DNA of 64,000 bases. Source: Pyramidobacter porci. GTDB lineage: Bacteria; Synergistota; Synergistia; Synergistales; Dethiosulfovibrionaceae. Position numbers and translations under genes: made by a program. The stretch is taken from positions 1 to 64,000 of the forward strand of contig NZ_VUNH01000002.1 of the NCBI RefSeq assembly GCF_009695745.1. The letters run 5' to 3'. This document shows, piece after piece, positions 8,843 through 18,038 of this stretch. Position 1 is the first letter of the stretch; the number at the start of each line of letters is the position of its first letter. The notes beneath the pieces are model-generated. The model saw only the letters and a list, made by a program, of their open reading frames with translations. It ran no database searches and had not been told where the DNA came from.

Positions 8843-9289
8843 ATGAATCTTAGTGATCTGCGTCCGGCCGAAGGCGCCAAGCACAAAGCGAAGCGCGTTG
8901 GCTGCGGCATCGGCAGCGGCAACGGCAAGACTGCCGGAAGAGGCACCAAGGGTTACGGCTCCCGTGCCGGCAGCGCTATCCGTCCCGGCTTTGAAGGCGG
9001 CCAGATGCCTCTGGTTCGCCGCACGCCCAAACGCGGCTTCAACAATTACAATTTCGCCAAGGTATATCAGATCGCCAATCTTGGTGACATTGCCGAAATC
9101 TTCAAAGAAGGGGCCGTCATTACGGTGAACGAGCTCTTTGCGTACGGCTTGGTCCGTAACATGGATACGCCTGTCAAGATCCTTGGCGATGGCGAACTTG
9201 ACAAACCGCTGACGATCAAGGCAGAGGCCTTCAGCAAGTCTGCAGCTCAGAAGATTGCAGCTGCAGGCGGAACTGCTGAGGTGATTTAA
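8843..9289 (+). CDS. rplO: 50S ribosomal protein L15
   Basis: The protein has 148 residues, the normal length. L15 is a late 50S assembly protein. The glycine-rich N-terminus (RVGCGIGSGNGKTAGRGTKG) threads into rRNA, and GFEGGQMPLVRRTPKRGF is the family signature. Its stop lies one base before the secY GTG start, so the two are probably coupled. Confidence 0.98.
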   Translation: MNLSDLRPAEGAKHKAKRVGCGIGSGNGKTAGRGTKGYGSRAGSAIRPGFEGGQMPLVRRTPKRGFNNYNFAKVYQIANLGDIAEIFKEGAVITVNELFAYGLVRNMDTPVKILGDGELDKPLTIKAEAFSKSAAQKIAAAGGTAEVI

Positions 9290-9290
9290 A

Positions 9291-10577
9291 GTGGCTGATA
9301 CCTTCCGCGACGTATTCAAACTTCCGGATCTCAAAAGGCGCATTCTCTTCACGTTGGGGATGCTGTTTGTTTTCCGCCTGGGAGCTCACATTCCTACGCC
9401 GGGCATCAACTCGGCGGCGATGTCTCAGCTCTTTGAAGGAAGTGGCGTTCTTGGTTTCCTTGACCTGTTTGCCGGTGGTGCGCTGAGAAGGTTCAGTCTT
9501 TTCTCGCTTGGTGTAGCTCCTTACATCAATGCAAGCATTGTTTTGCAATTGGCTGCTGTCATTTTCCCTGCGCTTGAGCGTCTTCAGAAAGAAGGGCCTC
9601 AAGGACAGAAGAAAATGACTCAGTATACGAGGTACGGAGCGATTTTCTTCGCTTTCGTGCAGGCGATCGGCATGGCCATGTGGTTGCGCCGCGCCGGCGT
9701 TCTGGCTGCATCAGGACTTGATTTCTTTGTCGCTGTTATCACGGCGGTGACAGGATCGGTGGCCGTGATGTGGCTTGGCGAAGAAATGACCGATCACGGT
9801 ATCGGCAACGGCATTTCCTTGCTGATTTTTGCCGGTATCGTTGCCCGTCTTCCCGAGGCTGTGATTCAGACGCTCTCGATGGTCAGCTCCGGTGAAATGA
9901 ACGTCGTCACGCTGATCCTGGCGCTCGCCGTCATGGTTGCGGTCCTTGCGGGAGCGGTGCTCCTTGAACAGGGGCAGCGCCGTCTTCCCGTTCAGTATGC
10001 GAAACGCGTCGTCGGCAATCGCGTGTACGGCGGACAGAGCAGCTTTATTCCGCTGCGCGTCAACATGGGCGGCGTCATGCCGATCATCTTCGCCTCGTCG
10101 CTGCTGATTTTTCCCTCGACGGTGCTTCGCCTTTTCCACGGCACGGAACGGTTGGCGAATTACTTTGCGCCCGGCAGTTGGCTTTACACGGTTCTGTATG
10201 TGGTGCTGATTGTGTTCTTCGGTTTCTTCTACACGGCCATGGTGTTCAATCCGAGCGACATTGCGGATAACATGAAGAAAAACGGCGGCTTCATCCTTGG
10301 TATCCGTCCGGGGAAGCCCACGTCGGATTACATTGAGAAGATTGCCTCCCGCATCACGCTGGTAGGTTCAGTATTTCTCGTCGTGGTCGCTCTTGTTCCC
10401 GATCTTTTGACCAACGTCTTTGGCATCACAAGCTTCTACTTTGGCGGAACATCCGTCCTGATCATCGTCGGCGTGGCGCTTGAGATCGTCGAGCAGGTCA
10501 ACAGTCAGCTCCTGATGCGCAATTATGAGGGCGTCCTCAAGCGTGCCAAAGGCGGCCGCGGATTGCTTCGCTTCTAG
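9291..10577 (+). CDS. secY: Protein translocase subunit SecY
   Basis: The protein has 428 residues with about ten transmembrane segments and forms the channel of the Sec translocon in the inner membrane. Signatures are the N-terminal region [23 protein letters not shown], the plug-containing [15 protein letters not shown], and the cytoplasmic loop [25 protein letters not shown]-like segment near residue 325. The GTG start at 9291 lies one base after rplO, and its ribosome-binding site must lie inside rplO. Following adk and map is the standard order. Confidence 0.97.
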   Translation: [428 protein letters not shown]

Positions 10578-10589
10578 GGAGGACTGGAG

Positions 10590-11240
10590 ATGAGAATTAT
10601 TCTTGTCGGACCTCCCGGCGCGGGCAAAGGTACTCAGGCCGAGAAGATTGTCGCGAAATACGGTGTTGCTCACATTTCCACGGGCGATATCCTTCGCGCC
10701 AACGTCAAGGCTGGCACGGAGCTGGGGAGAAAAGCCAAGTCTTTCATGGACGCCGGCGCTCTTGTCCCCGATGACGTGATCGTCGGCATGATGCGCGGAC
10801 GGCTTGCCGAAGACGACTGCCGGAAAGGATTTATCCTTGACGGTTTCCCCCGCACGGTTCCTCAGGCCGAAGCGCTCGCTTCGCTTCTCGCGGAGCTGGG
10901 GATCACGCTTGACGGAGTGATCCTGCTCGACGTGGACGACGAAACGGTCGTCAAGCGCCTGTGTGGTCGCCGCATGTGCAAGAAGTGCGGCAGGATCTAT
11001 CATGTCGTTTTCAACCCGTCTTCAAAAGGTGACCATTGCGATTCGTGCGGTGGCGATCTCTATCAGAGGGACGACGACAGGGAAGCAGTGATTCGTCAGC
11101 GTTTGGCGGTGTATCATGACCAGACCGCGCCTCTTGTCGATTATTACGGCAAGGCGGGGTTTTTGCTCAGAGTCGATGCCGCCGAAACCGGAGACAAGGT
11201 TTTAAGCCGTATCGAAGCCATGCTTGAGAGGCGTGCATGA
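10590..11240 (+). CDS. adk: Adenylate kinase
   Basis: The protein has 216 residues and balances ATP, ADP and AMP in the cytoplasm. The P-loop [10 protein letters not shown] is at residues 7-16. The NMP-binding helix contains [11 protein letters not shown]. The LID domain is of the long zinc type, with Cys130, Cys133, Cys150 and Cys153. AGGGAGGACTGGAG precedes the ATG. The stop overlaps the map start by 4 bases. Confidence 0.98.
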   Translation: MRIILVGPPGAGKGTQAEKIVAKYGVAHISTGDILRANVKAGTELGRKAKSFMDAGALVPDDVIVGMMRGRLAEDDCRKGFILDGFPRTVPQAEALASLLAELGITLDGVILLDVDDETVVKRLCGRRMCKKCGRIYHVVFNPSSKGDHCDSCGGDLYQRDDDREAVIRQRLAVYHDQTAPLVDYYGKAGFLLRVDAAETGDKVLSRIEAMLERRA

Positions 11241-12007
11241 TCTCTCTCAAGTCCGTTGGCGATATCGAGAAGATGCGTCGCGCCGGCGCGATCCTTGCCG
11301 ATCTTCTGATGAATCTGAAGGAGGTCGTCAAGCCTGGCATGACGACGGCTGACATTGATCGATATGCCGAAGACTTTATCAGAAAAAACGGCGCCGTTCC
11401 TTCCGAAAAGGGATACGCGGTGCCGGGAATCTCTGAGCCTTATCCTGCTTCGGTCTGTACGTCGGTCAACGATGAAGTGGTTCATGGGATCCCCAGCGAT
11501 GAACGGATCCTAAAAGACGGCGACATTGTCAGTGTCGATGTCATGGCCTCTTATCAAGGCCTCCACGCTGATGCGTGCTACACCTACGCGGTGGGCGACA
11601 TTTCGCCGCAGAGGCAGGCGCTGCTTGACGTAACACAGGAAAGTCTGGATCGCGCGATCGCCCAGGTGAAAGCCGGGGCGACTCTCGGAGACATCGGAAA
11701 CGCTGTGGAATCTTTCGTGATTCCCAAAGGATATGGCATAGTGCGGGAATATGCAGGACACGGAATTGGGCGTCATCCCCATGAGGCCCCGTCGGTCTTG
11801 AACTACGGAGAGCCCGGCACAGGAGTAACTCTTTTGAAGGGTATGACAATCGCCATCGAACCTATGATCATGTGCGGCGGTGAAGCCCTGAAAGACGGAA
11901 AGGACGGTTGGCTTGTTTCGACAGCCGACGGTTCTGACGCGGCCCATTTCGAAAAAACCGTCCTTGTCACTGCGGACGGAGCAGAAATCCTGACTCCCTG
12001 GCACTAG
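11237..12007 (+). CDS. map: Methionine aminopeptidase, type I
   Basis: The protein has 256 residues and removes the initiator methionine from new proteins. The five metal ligands of the pita-bread fold are all present: Asp101, Asp112, His175, Glu208 and Glu239. There is no N-terminal zinc-finger extension, so it is the plain bacterial MetAP. It overlaps adk by 4 bases (ATGA). Confidence 0.97.
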   Translation: MISLKSVGDIEKMRRAGAILADLLMNLKEVVKPGMTTADIDRYAEDFIRKNGAVPSEKGYAVPGISEPYPASVCTSVNDEVVHGIPSDERILKDGDIVSVDVMASYQGLHADACYTYAVGDISPQRQALLDVTQESLDRAIAQVKAGATLGDIGNAVESFVIPKGYGIVREYAGHGIGRHPHEAPSVLNYGEPGTGVTLLKGMTIAIEPMIMCGGEALKDGKDGWLVSTADGSDAAHFEKTVLVTADGAEILTPWH

Positions 12008-12038
12008 CCGGGATCTTTGAGGAGGTTCGTAAGGTTCC

Positions 12039-12260
12039 ATGGCTAACAAGGACGATGTGATCGAGGTCCACGGCGAAGTCGAAGAGCCCTTGCCCAACGC
12101 CATGTTTCGCGTTAGGCTTGAGACGGGCCAGGTGATTCTGGCTCATGTTTCGGGAAAAATGAGGATGCATTTCATCCGGATTCTTCCCGGCGACAAGGTT
12201 CTGTTGGAACTGTCGCCTTACGACCTGACCAGAGGGCGGATCACTTACCGCTACAAGTAG
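12039..12260 (+). CDS. infA: Translation initiation factor IF-1
   Basis: The protein has 73 residues, a single OB fold that binds the 30S A site during initiation. [21 protein letters not shown] and the C-terminal [15 protein letters not shown] are family signatures. GAGGAGG at 12019-12025 is somewhat far from the ATG; a closer AAGG at 12031-12034 may help. Its place after map and before rpmJ is common. Confidence 0.97.
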   Translation: MANKDDVIEVHGEVEEPLPNAMFRVRLETGQVILAHVSGKMRMHFIRILPGDKVLLELSPYDLTRGRITYRYK

Positions 12261-12325
12261 TCGATATGCTGCCTTTCCGGCTGTTTGCGGCCGGGAGCGG
12301 AATGTCCATGAGGAGTGTGCAAACT

Positions 12326-12451
12326 ATGAAGGTTAGATCATCTGTTAAACCCATTTGTGAGTATTGCCGAGTGATCAAGCGCAATGGCGTCATTCGCGTC
12401 ATCTGCAGCCGCGATCCTCGTCATAAACAGCGTCAAGGAGCTAGGAGGTAA
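12326..12451 (+). CDS. rpmJ: 50S ribosomal protein L36, zinc-binding form
   Basis: The protein has 41 residues and starts with ATG at 12326. The reading frame stays open further upstream, but L36 begins [14 protein letters not shown]. The zinc ligands Cys11, Cys14, Cys27 and His33 are intact. The small extension at the end (QGARR) makes it slightly longer than the usual 37-38 residues. The 65 bases after infA hold no evident terminator. rpsM follows 5 bases later. Confidence 0.96.
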   Translation: MKVRSSVKPICEYCRVIKRNGVIRVICSRDPRHKQRQGARR

Positions 12452-12456
12452 CTGGT

Positions 12457-12837
12457 ATGGCTCGAATTGCAGGAGTTGATCTTCCCCGCGACAAGCGTGT
12501 TGAGATCGGCCTCACCTACATCTATGGCATCGGTCTGAGCACGGCCCGTGAGATTCTCAAGAAGACCGGCGTGAATCCGGATACGCGCGTCAAGGATCTT
12601 ACCGAAGAAGAAGCCCAGCTGCTTCGTTCCGAAATCGTCAACAACCACAAGGTGGAGGGCGACCTTCGCCGCGAGGTGTCCATGAACATCAAGCGCTTGA
12701 TGGACATCGGCTGCTATCGCGGTATCCGTCACCGCCTGGGACTGCCTTGCCGCGGCCAGCGCACCAAGACGAATGCCCGTACGTGGAAGAACCGCAAAGG
12801 ACGTTCACGTCCCGTCGCCGGTAAGAAAACCGCATAA
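12457..12837 (+). CDS. rpsM: 30S ribosomal protein S13
   Basis: The protein has 126 residues. S13 lies in the 30S head and makes intersubunit bridges and tRNA contacts. It begins [21 protein letters not shown], and the C-terminal [19 protein letters not shown] block is conserved. TAGGAGGTAACTGGT at the rpmJ end is a strong ribosome-binding site. Confidence 0.98.
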   Translation: MARIAGVDLPRDKRVEIGLTYIYGIGLSTAREILKKTGVNPDTRVKDLTEEEAQLLRSEIVNNHKVEGDLRREVSMNIKRLMDIGCYRGIRHRLGLPCRGQRTKTNARTWKNRKGRSRPVAGKKTA

Positions 12838-12855
12838 CCAAGGGAGGTAACGTTC

Positions 12856-13239
12856 GTGGCCAATCGCACACAGCGTAAAAAGGAAAAGAAGAATATCAGC
12901 TACGGAGTCGCCCATATCTTCTCGACGTTCAACAACACCATCGTGAGCATCACCGATAAAGGCGGCGCTCTTCTGGCGTGGGCGTCGGGCGGCAACGTTG
13001 GTTTCAAGGGCGCCCGCAAGTCGACTCCCTTCGCCGCCCAGGTCGCTTCTCAGCAGGCTGCCAAGACGGCGCAGGATCACGGCCTTCGTGAGATCGACGT
13101 GGTCGTCAAAGGCCCCGGTCCCGGCCGTGAGTCTGCCATCCGCGCGCTTCAGGCCGTCGGCCTGCAGGTCAACTCCATCAGGGACGAGACCCCCATCCCT
13201 CACAACGGATGCCGTCCTCCCAAAAGACGCCGCGTCTAG
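12856..13239 (+). CDS. rpsK: 30S ribosomal protein S11
   Basis: The protein has 127 residues and uses a GTG start at 12856 behind AAGGGAGGTAACGTTC. S11 is in the 30S platform by the mRNA exit. Signatures are [19 protein letters not shown] and [18 protein letters not shown]. In many bacteria rpsD follows; here the next gene is rpoA after 92 bases, so S4 must be encoded elsewhere. Confidence 0.98.
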   Translation: MANRTQRKKEKKNISYGVAHIFSTFNNTIVSITDKGGALLAWASGGNVGFKGARKSTPFAAQVASQQAAKTAQDHGLREIDVVVKGPGPGRESAIRALQAVGLQVNSIRDETPIPHNGCRPPKRRRV

Positions 13240-13331
13240 TACCTGTATTTTGTTGTTAAAGCTGCGTAGAATCCGTCGTAGCCTCAATCGGCTATGGAGT
13301 TATAGGAAGGGTGTGGGGATCTTTGGAGATT

Positions 13332-14339
13332 ATGCGGCCTGAGATTCAAGTTGAAGAGTGTTCCAGTACCGCCGCGCGGCTGGTTATTGGTCCGCTCGAA
13401 CGCGGTTATGGTCAGACGATAGGTAACGCTCTCCGTCGTGTACTGCTTTCTTCGATCAAAGGGGCGGCGATTAGCGCGGTTCGCGTTGAAGGCGCTCAGC
13501 ACGAGTTTACGACGATCCCCGGCATGAAGGAAGACGTTATCGAGCTGCTGCTGAATCTCAAGCACGTGCCTGTCCGCTCCCATAGCGCCGAATACCGTAC
13601 ACTGAAGCTGGATGTGGAAGGCGGAAAGAAGGTTACGGCAGCCGATTTTCAGGAGGACAGCGACATCGAGTTCATAGATCCCGACGCGTATATCTGCACG
13701 CTGGCTGAAGGGCATTCGCTTTCGCTTGAAATTTACATCGAGCAGGGCGTAGGCTACGCCACGGTGGATCGTCCGCGGCCGAGCTATTTACCGGTAGACG
13801 CTCTCATGATCGACGCCATTTATTCTCCGATCCTTCGCGTCAAGTACGAAGTTCAGAACGAACGCGTCGGTCAGAAGACGGACTATGAGAAAATCGTGAT
13901 GAACGTCACCACGAATGGCGTCGTCGCGCCCGACATCGCCGTCGCCGAAGCGGCGAAACTGCTTCGCGAGTATTTCGATATCGTCATTCAGGAGCTTCGC
14001 AAGCTTCATCCCGCCGAGCTCGGGCTGTTCGACGACGAAAGCGCGCCCCAGCCTTCCGGGAACGGTCAGGCCGGAGACGGCGCCGATAGTCCGCCGGAGA
14101 ACGCCCTATTGAACAAACCGGTCAGGGAACTTGAACTTTCAATCAGAAGTGAAAACTGCCTGCTTCGCGGTGGCATTCATACCATTGGCGATCTTGTCAG
14201 CCGCAGTAAGGATGACTTGCTGAAGATCCGCAACCTGGGCAAGATCTCTCTTCGCGAGATCGAAGAGAAGATGACCAAGTACGGTATCGTCCTCAGTGAC
14301 GACAAGGCAAGCGCAGAGAACTCAAGCAAGGAGGACTAA
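13332..14339 (+). CDS. rpoA: DNA-directed RNA polymerase subunit alpha
   Basis: The protein has 335 residues from the ATG at 13332, chosen because TTTGGAG at 13321-13327 is well placed and homologues start near MRPEIQVEECS. An in-frame GTG at 13311 would add seven residues. The N-terminal dimerisation domain (about 1-230) includes GPLERGYGQTIGNALRRVLLSS. The C-terminal domain (about 260-325) contains LLRGGIHTIGDLVSRSKDDLLKIRNLG, which contacts UP elements and activators. The 92-base gap before it is the longest in this part of the cluster and holds a small inverted repeat (TAGCC/GGCTA near 13280-13295). Confidence 0.97.
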   Translation: MRPEIQVEECSSTAARLVIGPLERGYGQTIGNALRRVLLSSIKGAAISAVRVEGAQHEFTTIPGMKEDVIELLLNLKHVPVRSHSAEYRTLKLDVEGGKKVTAADFQEDSDIEFIDPDAYICTLAEGHSLSLEIYIEQGVGYATVDRPRPSYLPVDALMIDAIYSPILRVKYEVQNERVGQKTDYEKIVMNVTTNGVVAPDIAVAEAAKLLREYFDIVIQELRKLHPAELGLFDDESAPQPSGNGQAGDGADSPPENALLNKPVRELELSIRSENCLLRGGIHTIGDLVSRSKDDLLKIRNLGKISLREIEEKMTKYGIVLSDDKASAENSSKED

Positions 14340-14345
14340 GTCCCT

Positions 14346-14699
14346 ATGAGACATGGAGTTGCCCAGAGAAAGCTCGGCCGCAACGGCAGCCATAGACGCG
14401 CGATGCTGGCCAATCTGGTCGCGAGCCTGATTCTGGAAGGCAGCATCGAGACCACTGTAACCCGCGCGAAGGAGGTTCGCCGCGTCGCCGAGCGTTTGAT
14501 CACGCGCGCCAAGGGCGGCACGCTGCACGATCGCCGTATCGTCATTTCGCGCATGAACTACAAGGAAGCCGTCATCAAGCTGTTTGACGACGTCGCTCCC
14601 CGTTTTGCGGATCGTCCCGGCGGATACACCCGCATCATCCGTACCCGTTTCCGCGTTGGCGACGCGTCGCCCATGGCTGTCATTTCGCTGGTTGACTGA
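14346..14699 (+). CDS. rplQ: 50S ribosomal protein L17
   Basis: The protein has 117 residues, the bacterial core length. It begins MRHGVAQRKLGRNGSHRRAM and carries GRNGSHR and the arginine-rich TRAKEVRRVAERLITRAK. It is the last ribosomal gene of the cluster, 6 bases after rpoA. The ECF transporter genes follow after 19 bases without a terminator, so they may share its transcript. Confidence 0.97.
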   Translation: MRHGVAQRKLGRNGSHRRAMLANLVASLILEGSIETTVTRAKEVRRVAERLITRAKGGTLHDRRIVISRMNYKEAVIKLFDDVAPRFADRPGGYTRIIRTRFRVGDASPMAVISLVD

Positions 14700-14718
14700 T
14701 AAAGAACGCCGGAAAAAA

Positions 14719-15561
14719 ATGGAACAACCGAATATGATCTCCCTGAGGGGTGTTGGCTATTCTTACTCCGACACGGGGAGGCCCGCGCTCGAAAACGTCA
14801 GTTTCGAGGTGCGGCAGGGCGAGTGGATCGCCCTGGTCGGCAGCAATGGCTCTGGGAAGTCCACGCTGGCCAAACACCTTAACGCCCTGCTCGTTCCGAT
14901 GCAGGGCGCTTGTTTTATCTTGGGACGGGACTCCCGCGAGGAAAAAAATCTGTGGAAGATCCGCTCTTCCGTGTCGATGGTCTTTCAGAATCCCGAGAAT
15001 CAGATCGTTTCCACGGTCGTGGAGGACGACGTGGCGTTCGGGCCGGAGAATCTCGGCCTGCCGGCGGCGGAGATCCGCCGCCGCGTGGACGAGGCCCTTA
15101 AAGTCTGCGGCCTTGCGGAGAAGGCCGACAAGGCGGTCTACACGCTGTCCGGCGGGCAAAAGCAGCGTTTGGCCATCGCCGGCGCTCTGGCCATGGGCAC
15201 GCAGTGTCTGGTGCTCGACGAGCCGACGGCCATGCTCGATCCCGAAGGGCGTCAGGAAGTGGCGGCGCTGCTGCGCGAGCTGCACGGCCGCGGCATCACG
15301 ATCATGCAGGTGACGCACCGCCTCGAAGAGGTGATCGGCGCGGATCGCGTGATCGTTCTCGATCAGGGGCGCTTCGACTGGGAAGGCACGCCGGATCAGC
15401 TTTTCCGTCTGAAAGACATCGGCGCCCGCTGGGGGCTGGAAGCGCCGCCCATCGTGATTCTTCGGGAGCGGCTCGTCGCCGCCGGGCTGATAGCAAAAGA
15501 TACTCCGCCGACGGCGGAGGGGATAGGAACGGCTTTATGTCTATCGTCGTCGAAAATTTGA
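14719..15561 (+). CDS. ecfA1: ECF transporter ATPase EcfA1
   Basis: The protein has 280 residues and is one of two ABC ATPases that energise vitamin and metal-ion uptake with EcfT and an S component. Walker A GSNGSGKST is at residues 41-49, the Q-loop is in FQNPENQIVSTVVEDD, the signature is LSGGQKQR, and Walker B is LVLDEPTAMLD. FQNPENQ is typical of EcfA1. The frame is open upstream into rplQ; I chose ATG 14719, whose ribosome-binding site is weak. It overlaps the next ATPase by 25 bases. Confidence 0.94.
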   Translation: MEQPNMISLRGVGYSYSDTGRPALENVSFEVRQGEWIALVGSNGSGKSTLAKHLNALLVPMQGACFILGRDSREEKNLWKIRSSVSMVFQNPENQIVSTVVEDDVAFGPENLGLPAAEIRRRVDEALKVCGLAEKADKAVYTLSGGQKQRLAIAGALAMGTQCLVLDEPTAMLDPEGRQEVAALLRELHGRGITIMQVTHRLEEVIGADRVIVLDQGRFDWEGTPDQLFRLKDIGARWGLEAPPIVILRERLVAAGLIAKDTPPTAEGIGTALCLSSSKI

Positions 15562-16397
15562 GCCACATTTACCATGAAAACACTGCCCTCCAGACGGCAG
15601 CTCTGGAGGGCGTTTCGCTGTCGATCGAACGCAGCCACTGGACGTCGTTCATCGGCCATACGGGCAGCGGCAAGTCGACGCTGGCTCAGCATCTGAACGC
15701 GATCCTGCGCCCCACGTCGGGTTCGGTGACGGTGGACGGCGCGGCGATCCTGCCGGAGAAAAAACGGGAAAAGACCGATTTTCGCGAGATCCGCCGCAAG
15801 GTCGGGCTGATCTTCCAGTATCCCGAGCAGCAGCTTTTCGAAGAAACGGTGCGCGAGGAGCTGGCTTTCGCGCCGCGCAACTGGGGCGTGCCGGAGTCCC
15901 GGATCGGCGATCTGACGGCGAAGGCGCTGCGCGCCGTCGATTTGGACGATTCCTATTTGGAGCGCAATCCCTTCGGCCTCTCCGGCGGCGAGAAGCGGCG
16001 CGTGGCGATCGCCTCGGTGCTGACCTGCGCGCCGGATTATCTGGTGCTCGACGAGCCGACGGCGGGGCTGGATGAACGCGGCCGGGCGGCGCTGCTGAAG
16101 CTGCTGGACCGCATCCACCGCGAGGGCACGGGGATCGTGCTGGTCACTCACGATCTGGAGATTGCCTTTTCGCGCAGCGACCGCATTCTCGTGCTCGATC
16201 ACGGGCGCTGCGCCGGGCTGGGGACGCCGGACGAGATCGCGATACAGCTGTACCGGCAGCCGGTTTCGGGGCTGGTGCTGCCCGAAGTGATGCTGACGGC
16301 GCTGAAGCTGCGCGAGCGCGGACTGCGCGCGCCGCTGACCTGCGACGCCGAAAGGCTGGCGCAAGAGCTGATCCGCGAGAGGAGGCGGGGGCGTTGA
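15537..16397 (+). CDS. ecfA2: ECF transporter ATPase EcfA2
   Basis: The protein has 286 residues and is the partner ATPase of EcfA1. Walker A HTGSGKST is at about residues 41-48, and the Q-loop is FQYPEQQLFEETV, characteristic of EcfA2. The signature is LSGGEKRR and Walker B is LVLDEPTAGLDE. The ATG at 15537 lies inside the end of ecfA1. The stop TGA overlaps the TTG start of ecfT, so all three subunits are coupled. Confidence 0.94.
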   Translation: MSIVVENLSHIYHENTALQTAALEGVSLSIERSHWTSFIGHTGSGKSTLAQHLNAILRPTSGSVTVDGAAILPEKKREKTDFREIRRKVGLIFQYPEQQLFEETVREELAFAPRNWGVPESRIGDLTAKALRAVDLDDSYLERNPFGLSGGEKRRVAIASVLTCAPDYLVLDEPTAGLDERGRAALLKLLDRIHREGTGIVLVTHDLEIAFSRSDRILVLDHGRCAGLGTPDEIAIQLYRQPVSGLVLPEVMLTALKLRERGLRAPLTCDAERLAQELIRERRRGR

Positions 16398-17203
16398 GGT
16401 TTCTCGAGAACATGAGTTTCGGCCAGTACGTGCCCGCCCGCTCGTGGGTGCACCGCCTCGATCCGCGCGCCAAGGTGGGGGCGCTGGCGCTGCTGCTGAC
16501 CGGCGTGTTCATGGCGGAGCGCCCCTACGACTGGATCCTCTGGGCGGCGGCGCTGTGGCTCTGCGCGGCGCTGTCGCAGACGAGCGTGGCGTTTTTGCTG
16601 CGTTCGATCCGTACGGTGCTGTTCCTGATCGTTTTCACGGCGCTGCTGAATCTGTTCTTCGCGTCGGGGGAGCCGCTGTGGCAGTGGGGGATCTTCCGCG
16701 TCAGTCGGGAAGGCGTCGAGCTGGCCTGGACGATGGCGCTGCGGCTGACGCTGCTGGTGCTGTTCGCCAATCTGCTGACGCTGACGACCAGTCCGATGGC
16801 GCTGTCCGACGGGCTGGAGAGCATTTTTTCGCCGTTCAAGCGCTTCGGCTTTCCGGCGCACGAGCTGGCGATGATGATGACGATCGCGCTGCGTTTCATT
16901 CCCACGCTGCTGAGCGAGACGGACCGTATCCTCAAAGCGCAGCTGGCCCGCGGCGCGGACCTTGACCGCGGTTCGGTCGTCAGGCGCATGAAGGCGTTCA
17001 TCCCCGTGCTGGTGCCGCTGTTCGTGATCGTCTTTCAGCGCGCCGACGACCTGGCGGTGGCGATGGAGGCGCGTTGTTACCGCGGCGGCGAGGGGCGGAC
17101 GCGCATGAAGCCGTTTTGCTGGCGGGCGGCCGACACAGCGGCGCTGGTTTTCTGCGCGCTGCTGATCGTCGGCCAGAAGCTGCTGAACTGGGTGATCGGC
17201 TGA
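16394..17203 (+). CDS. ecfT: ECF transporter transmembrane protein EcfT
   Basis: The protein has 269 residues and about five transmembrane segments. EcfT couples the ATPase pair to a substrate-binding S component in the membrane. Two coupling-helix motifs are visible, ARGADLDRG and AMEARCYRGGEGRT, which match the family's Ala-Arg-Gly elements; the second has Cys in place of Gly. It starts with TTG at 16394 behind AGAGGAGGCGGGGG and overlaps ecfA2 and truA. No S component is in the window, which suggests a shared energising module serving distant S proteins. Confidence 0.92.
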   Translation: MRFLENMSFGQYVPARSWVHRLDPRAKVGALALLLTGVFMAERPYDWILWAAALWLCAALSQTSVAFLLRSIRTVLFLIVFTALLNLFFASGEPLWQWGIFRVSREGVELAWTMALRLTLLVLFANLLTLTTSPMALSDGLESIFSPFKRFGFPAHELAMMMTIALRFIPTLLSETDRILKAQLARGADLDRGSVVRRMKAFIPVLVPLFVIVFQRADDLAVAMEARCYRGGEGRTRMKPFCWRAADTAALVFCALLIVGQKLLNWVIG

Positions 17204-17946
17204 TGCCGCGCTATTCCTGCGTGATCAGCTACGACGGCGGCAAGTTCTGCGGCTGGCAGACGCAGCCGAACGGCGTCACCGTTCAGGAGTCGCTGGAGCG
17301 GGTTTTGTCGCTGCTGAACGGTTCGCCGGTAAAGGCGACGGGCGCGGGGCGCACGGACGCCGGCGTGCACGCGCGCGGGCAGACGGCCTCGTTCCTGATG
17401 GACCGAGCCTGGGAACCGCGGCGGCTTCTGCTGGCGCTGAACGCGAATCTGCCCGAGGGCGCGGCGGTCGCGGCAGTGCGCGAGCGTCCGCTTGAATTCG
17501 ACGCGCGGCGCGACGCGCTGTGGCGCGAATACGCTTTTTTCGTGTGGCGCGGTTCGTTCTGCTATCCGATGATGAAGCCTTACGTGTGGTGGAAAAAAAA
17601 GGACGACTGGGATCACGAACTGATCCGGCGCGGCTGCACGCTGCTGGAAGGGCGGCACGACTTCAGCGCGTTCTGCCGGGCCGGCGACCTGCCGGAAAAC
17701 GCGGTGCGGCGCATGCATTTCGTGCGCTATATTTGCCGCGGCGGGCTGTCGGTCTTCCGCATCCGCGGCGACGCTTTTTTGACCAACATGGTGCGGATCA
17801 TGATCGGCAATCTGGACGCCGTCGCTTCAGGGCGCAGGCCGCTCTCGTGGCTTGAAGAACTGCTGCGAGGCGCGAGCCGGAGCGACTCGGCCATGACGGC
17901 GCCGCCGGAAGGATTGTTTTTCTGGAAGGTTGGCTACAAGGACTAA
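17203..17946 (+). CDS. truA: tRNA pseudouridine(38-40) synthase
   Basis: The protein has 247 residues and makes pseudouridine in the anticodon stem-loop. The catalytic aspartate is Asp52 in GAGRTDAGVHARGQ. YDGGKFCGWQ at the N-terminus and the C-terminal FLTNMVRIMIGNL are conserved. Its ATG overlaps the ecfT stop. Placement after rplQ-ecfA-ecfA-ecfT is a frequent arrangement, especially in Firmicutes. A candidate promoter for the next gene overlaps its last codons. Confidence 0.96.
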   Translation: MPRYSCVISYDGGKFCGWQTQPNGVTVQESLERVLSLLNGSPVKATGAGRTDAGVHARGQTASFLMDRAWEPRRLLLALNANLPEGAAVAAVRERPLEFDARRDALWREYAFFVWRGSFCYPMMKPYVWWKKKDDWDHELIRRGCTLLEGRHDFSAFCRAGDLPENAVRRMHFVRYICRGGLSVFRIRGDAFLTNMVRIMIGNLDAVASGRRPLSWLEELLRGASRSDSAMTAPPEGLFFWKVGYKD

Positions 17947-17959
17947 AATAGGGTACAAT
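17930..17959 (+). promoter_or_regulatory. Candidate promoter upstream of mreB
   Basis: TTGGCT at 17930-17935 and TACAAT at 17954-17959 are separated by 18 bases and overlap the truA end. The -10 is good and the -35 weak. It would give a leader of about 70 bases before the mreB start. Confidence 0.4.
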
Positions 17960-18038
17960 AGAACAGTTTCGGAGAATATGTTCTGACCCCGTGCGGTTCA
18001 AAAGCTGACCAACTTCAGAAGGGAGGCTCTTCCTGAAA

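Noticed and set aside
14584-14718. An upstream extension of EcfA1 into rplQ
   Set aside because: It would overlap rplQ by over 100 bases, and the ABC ATPase homology starts only after the ATG at 14719.
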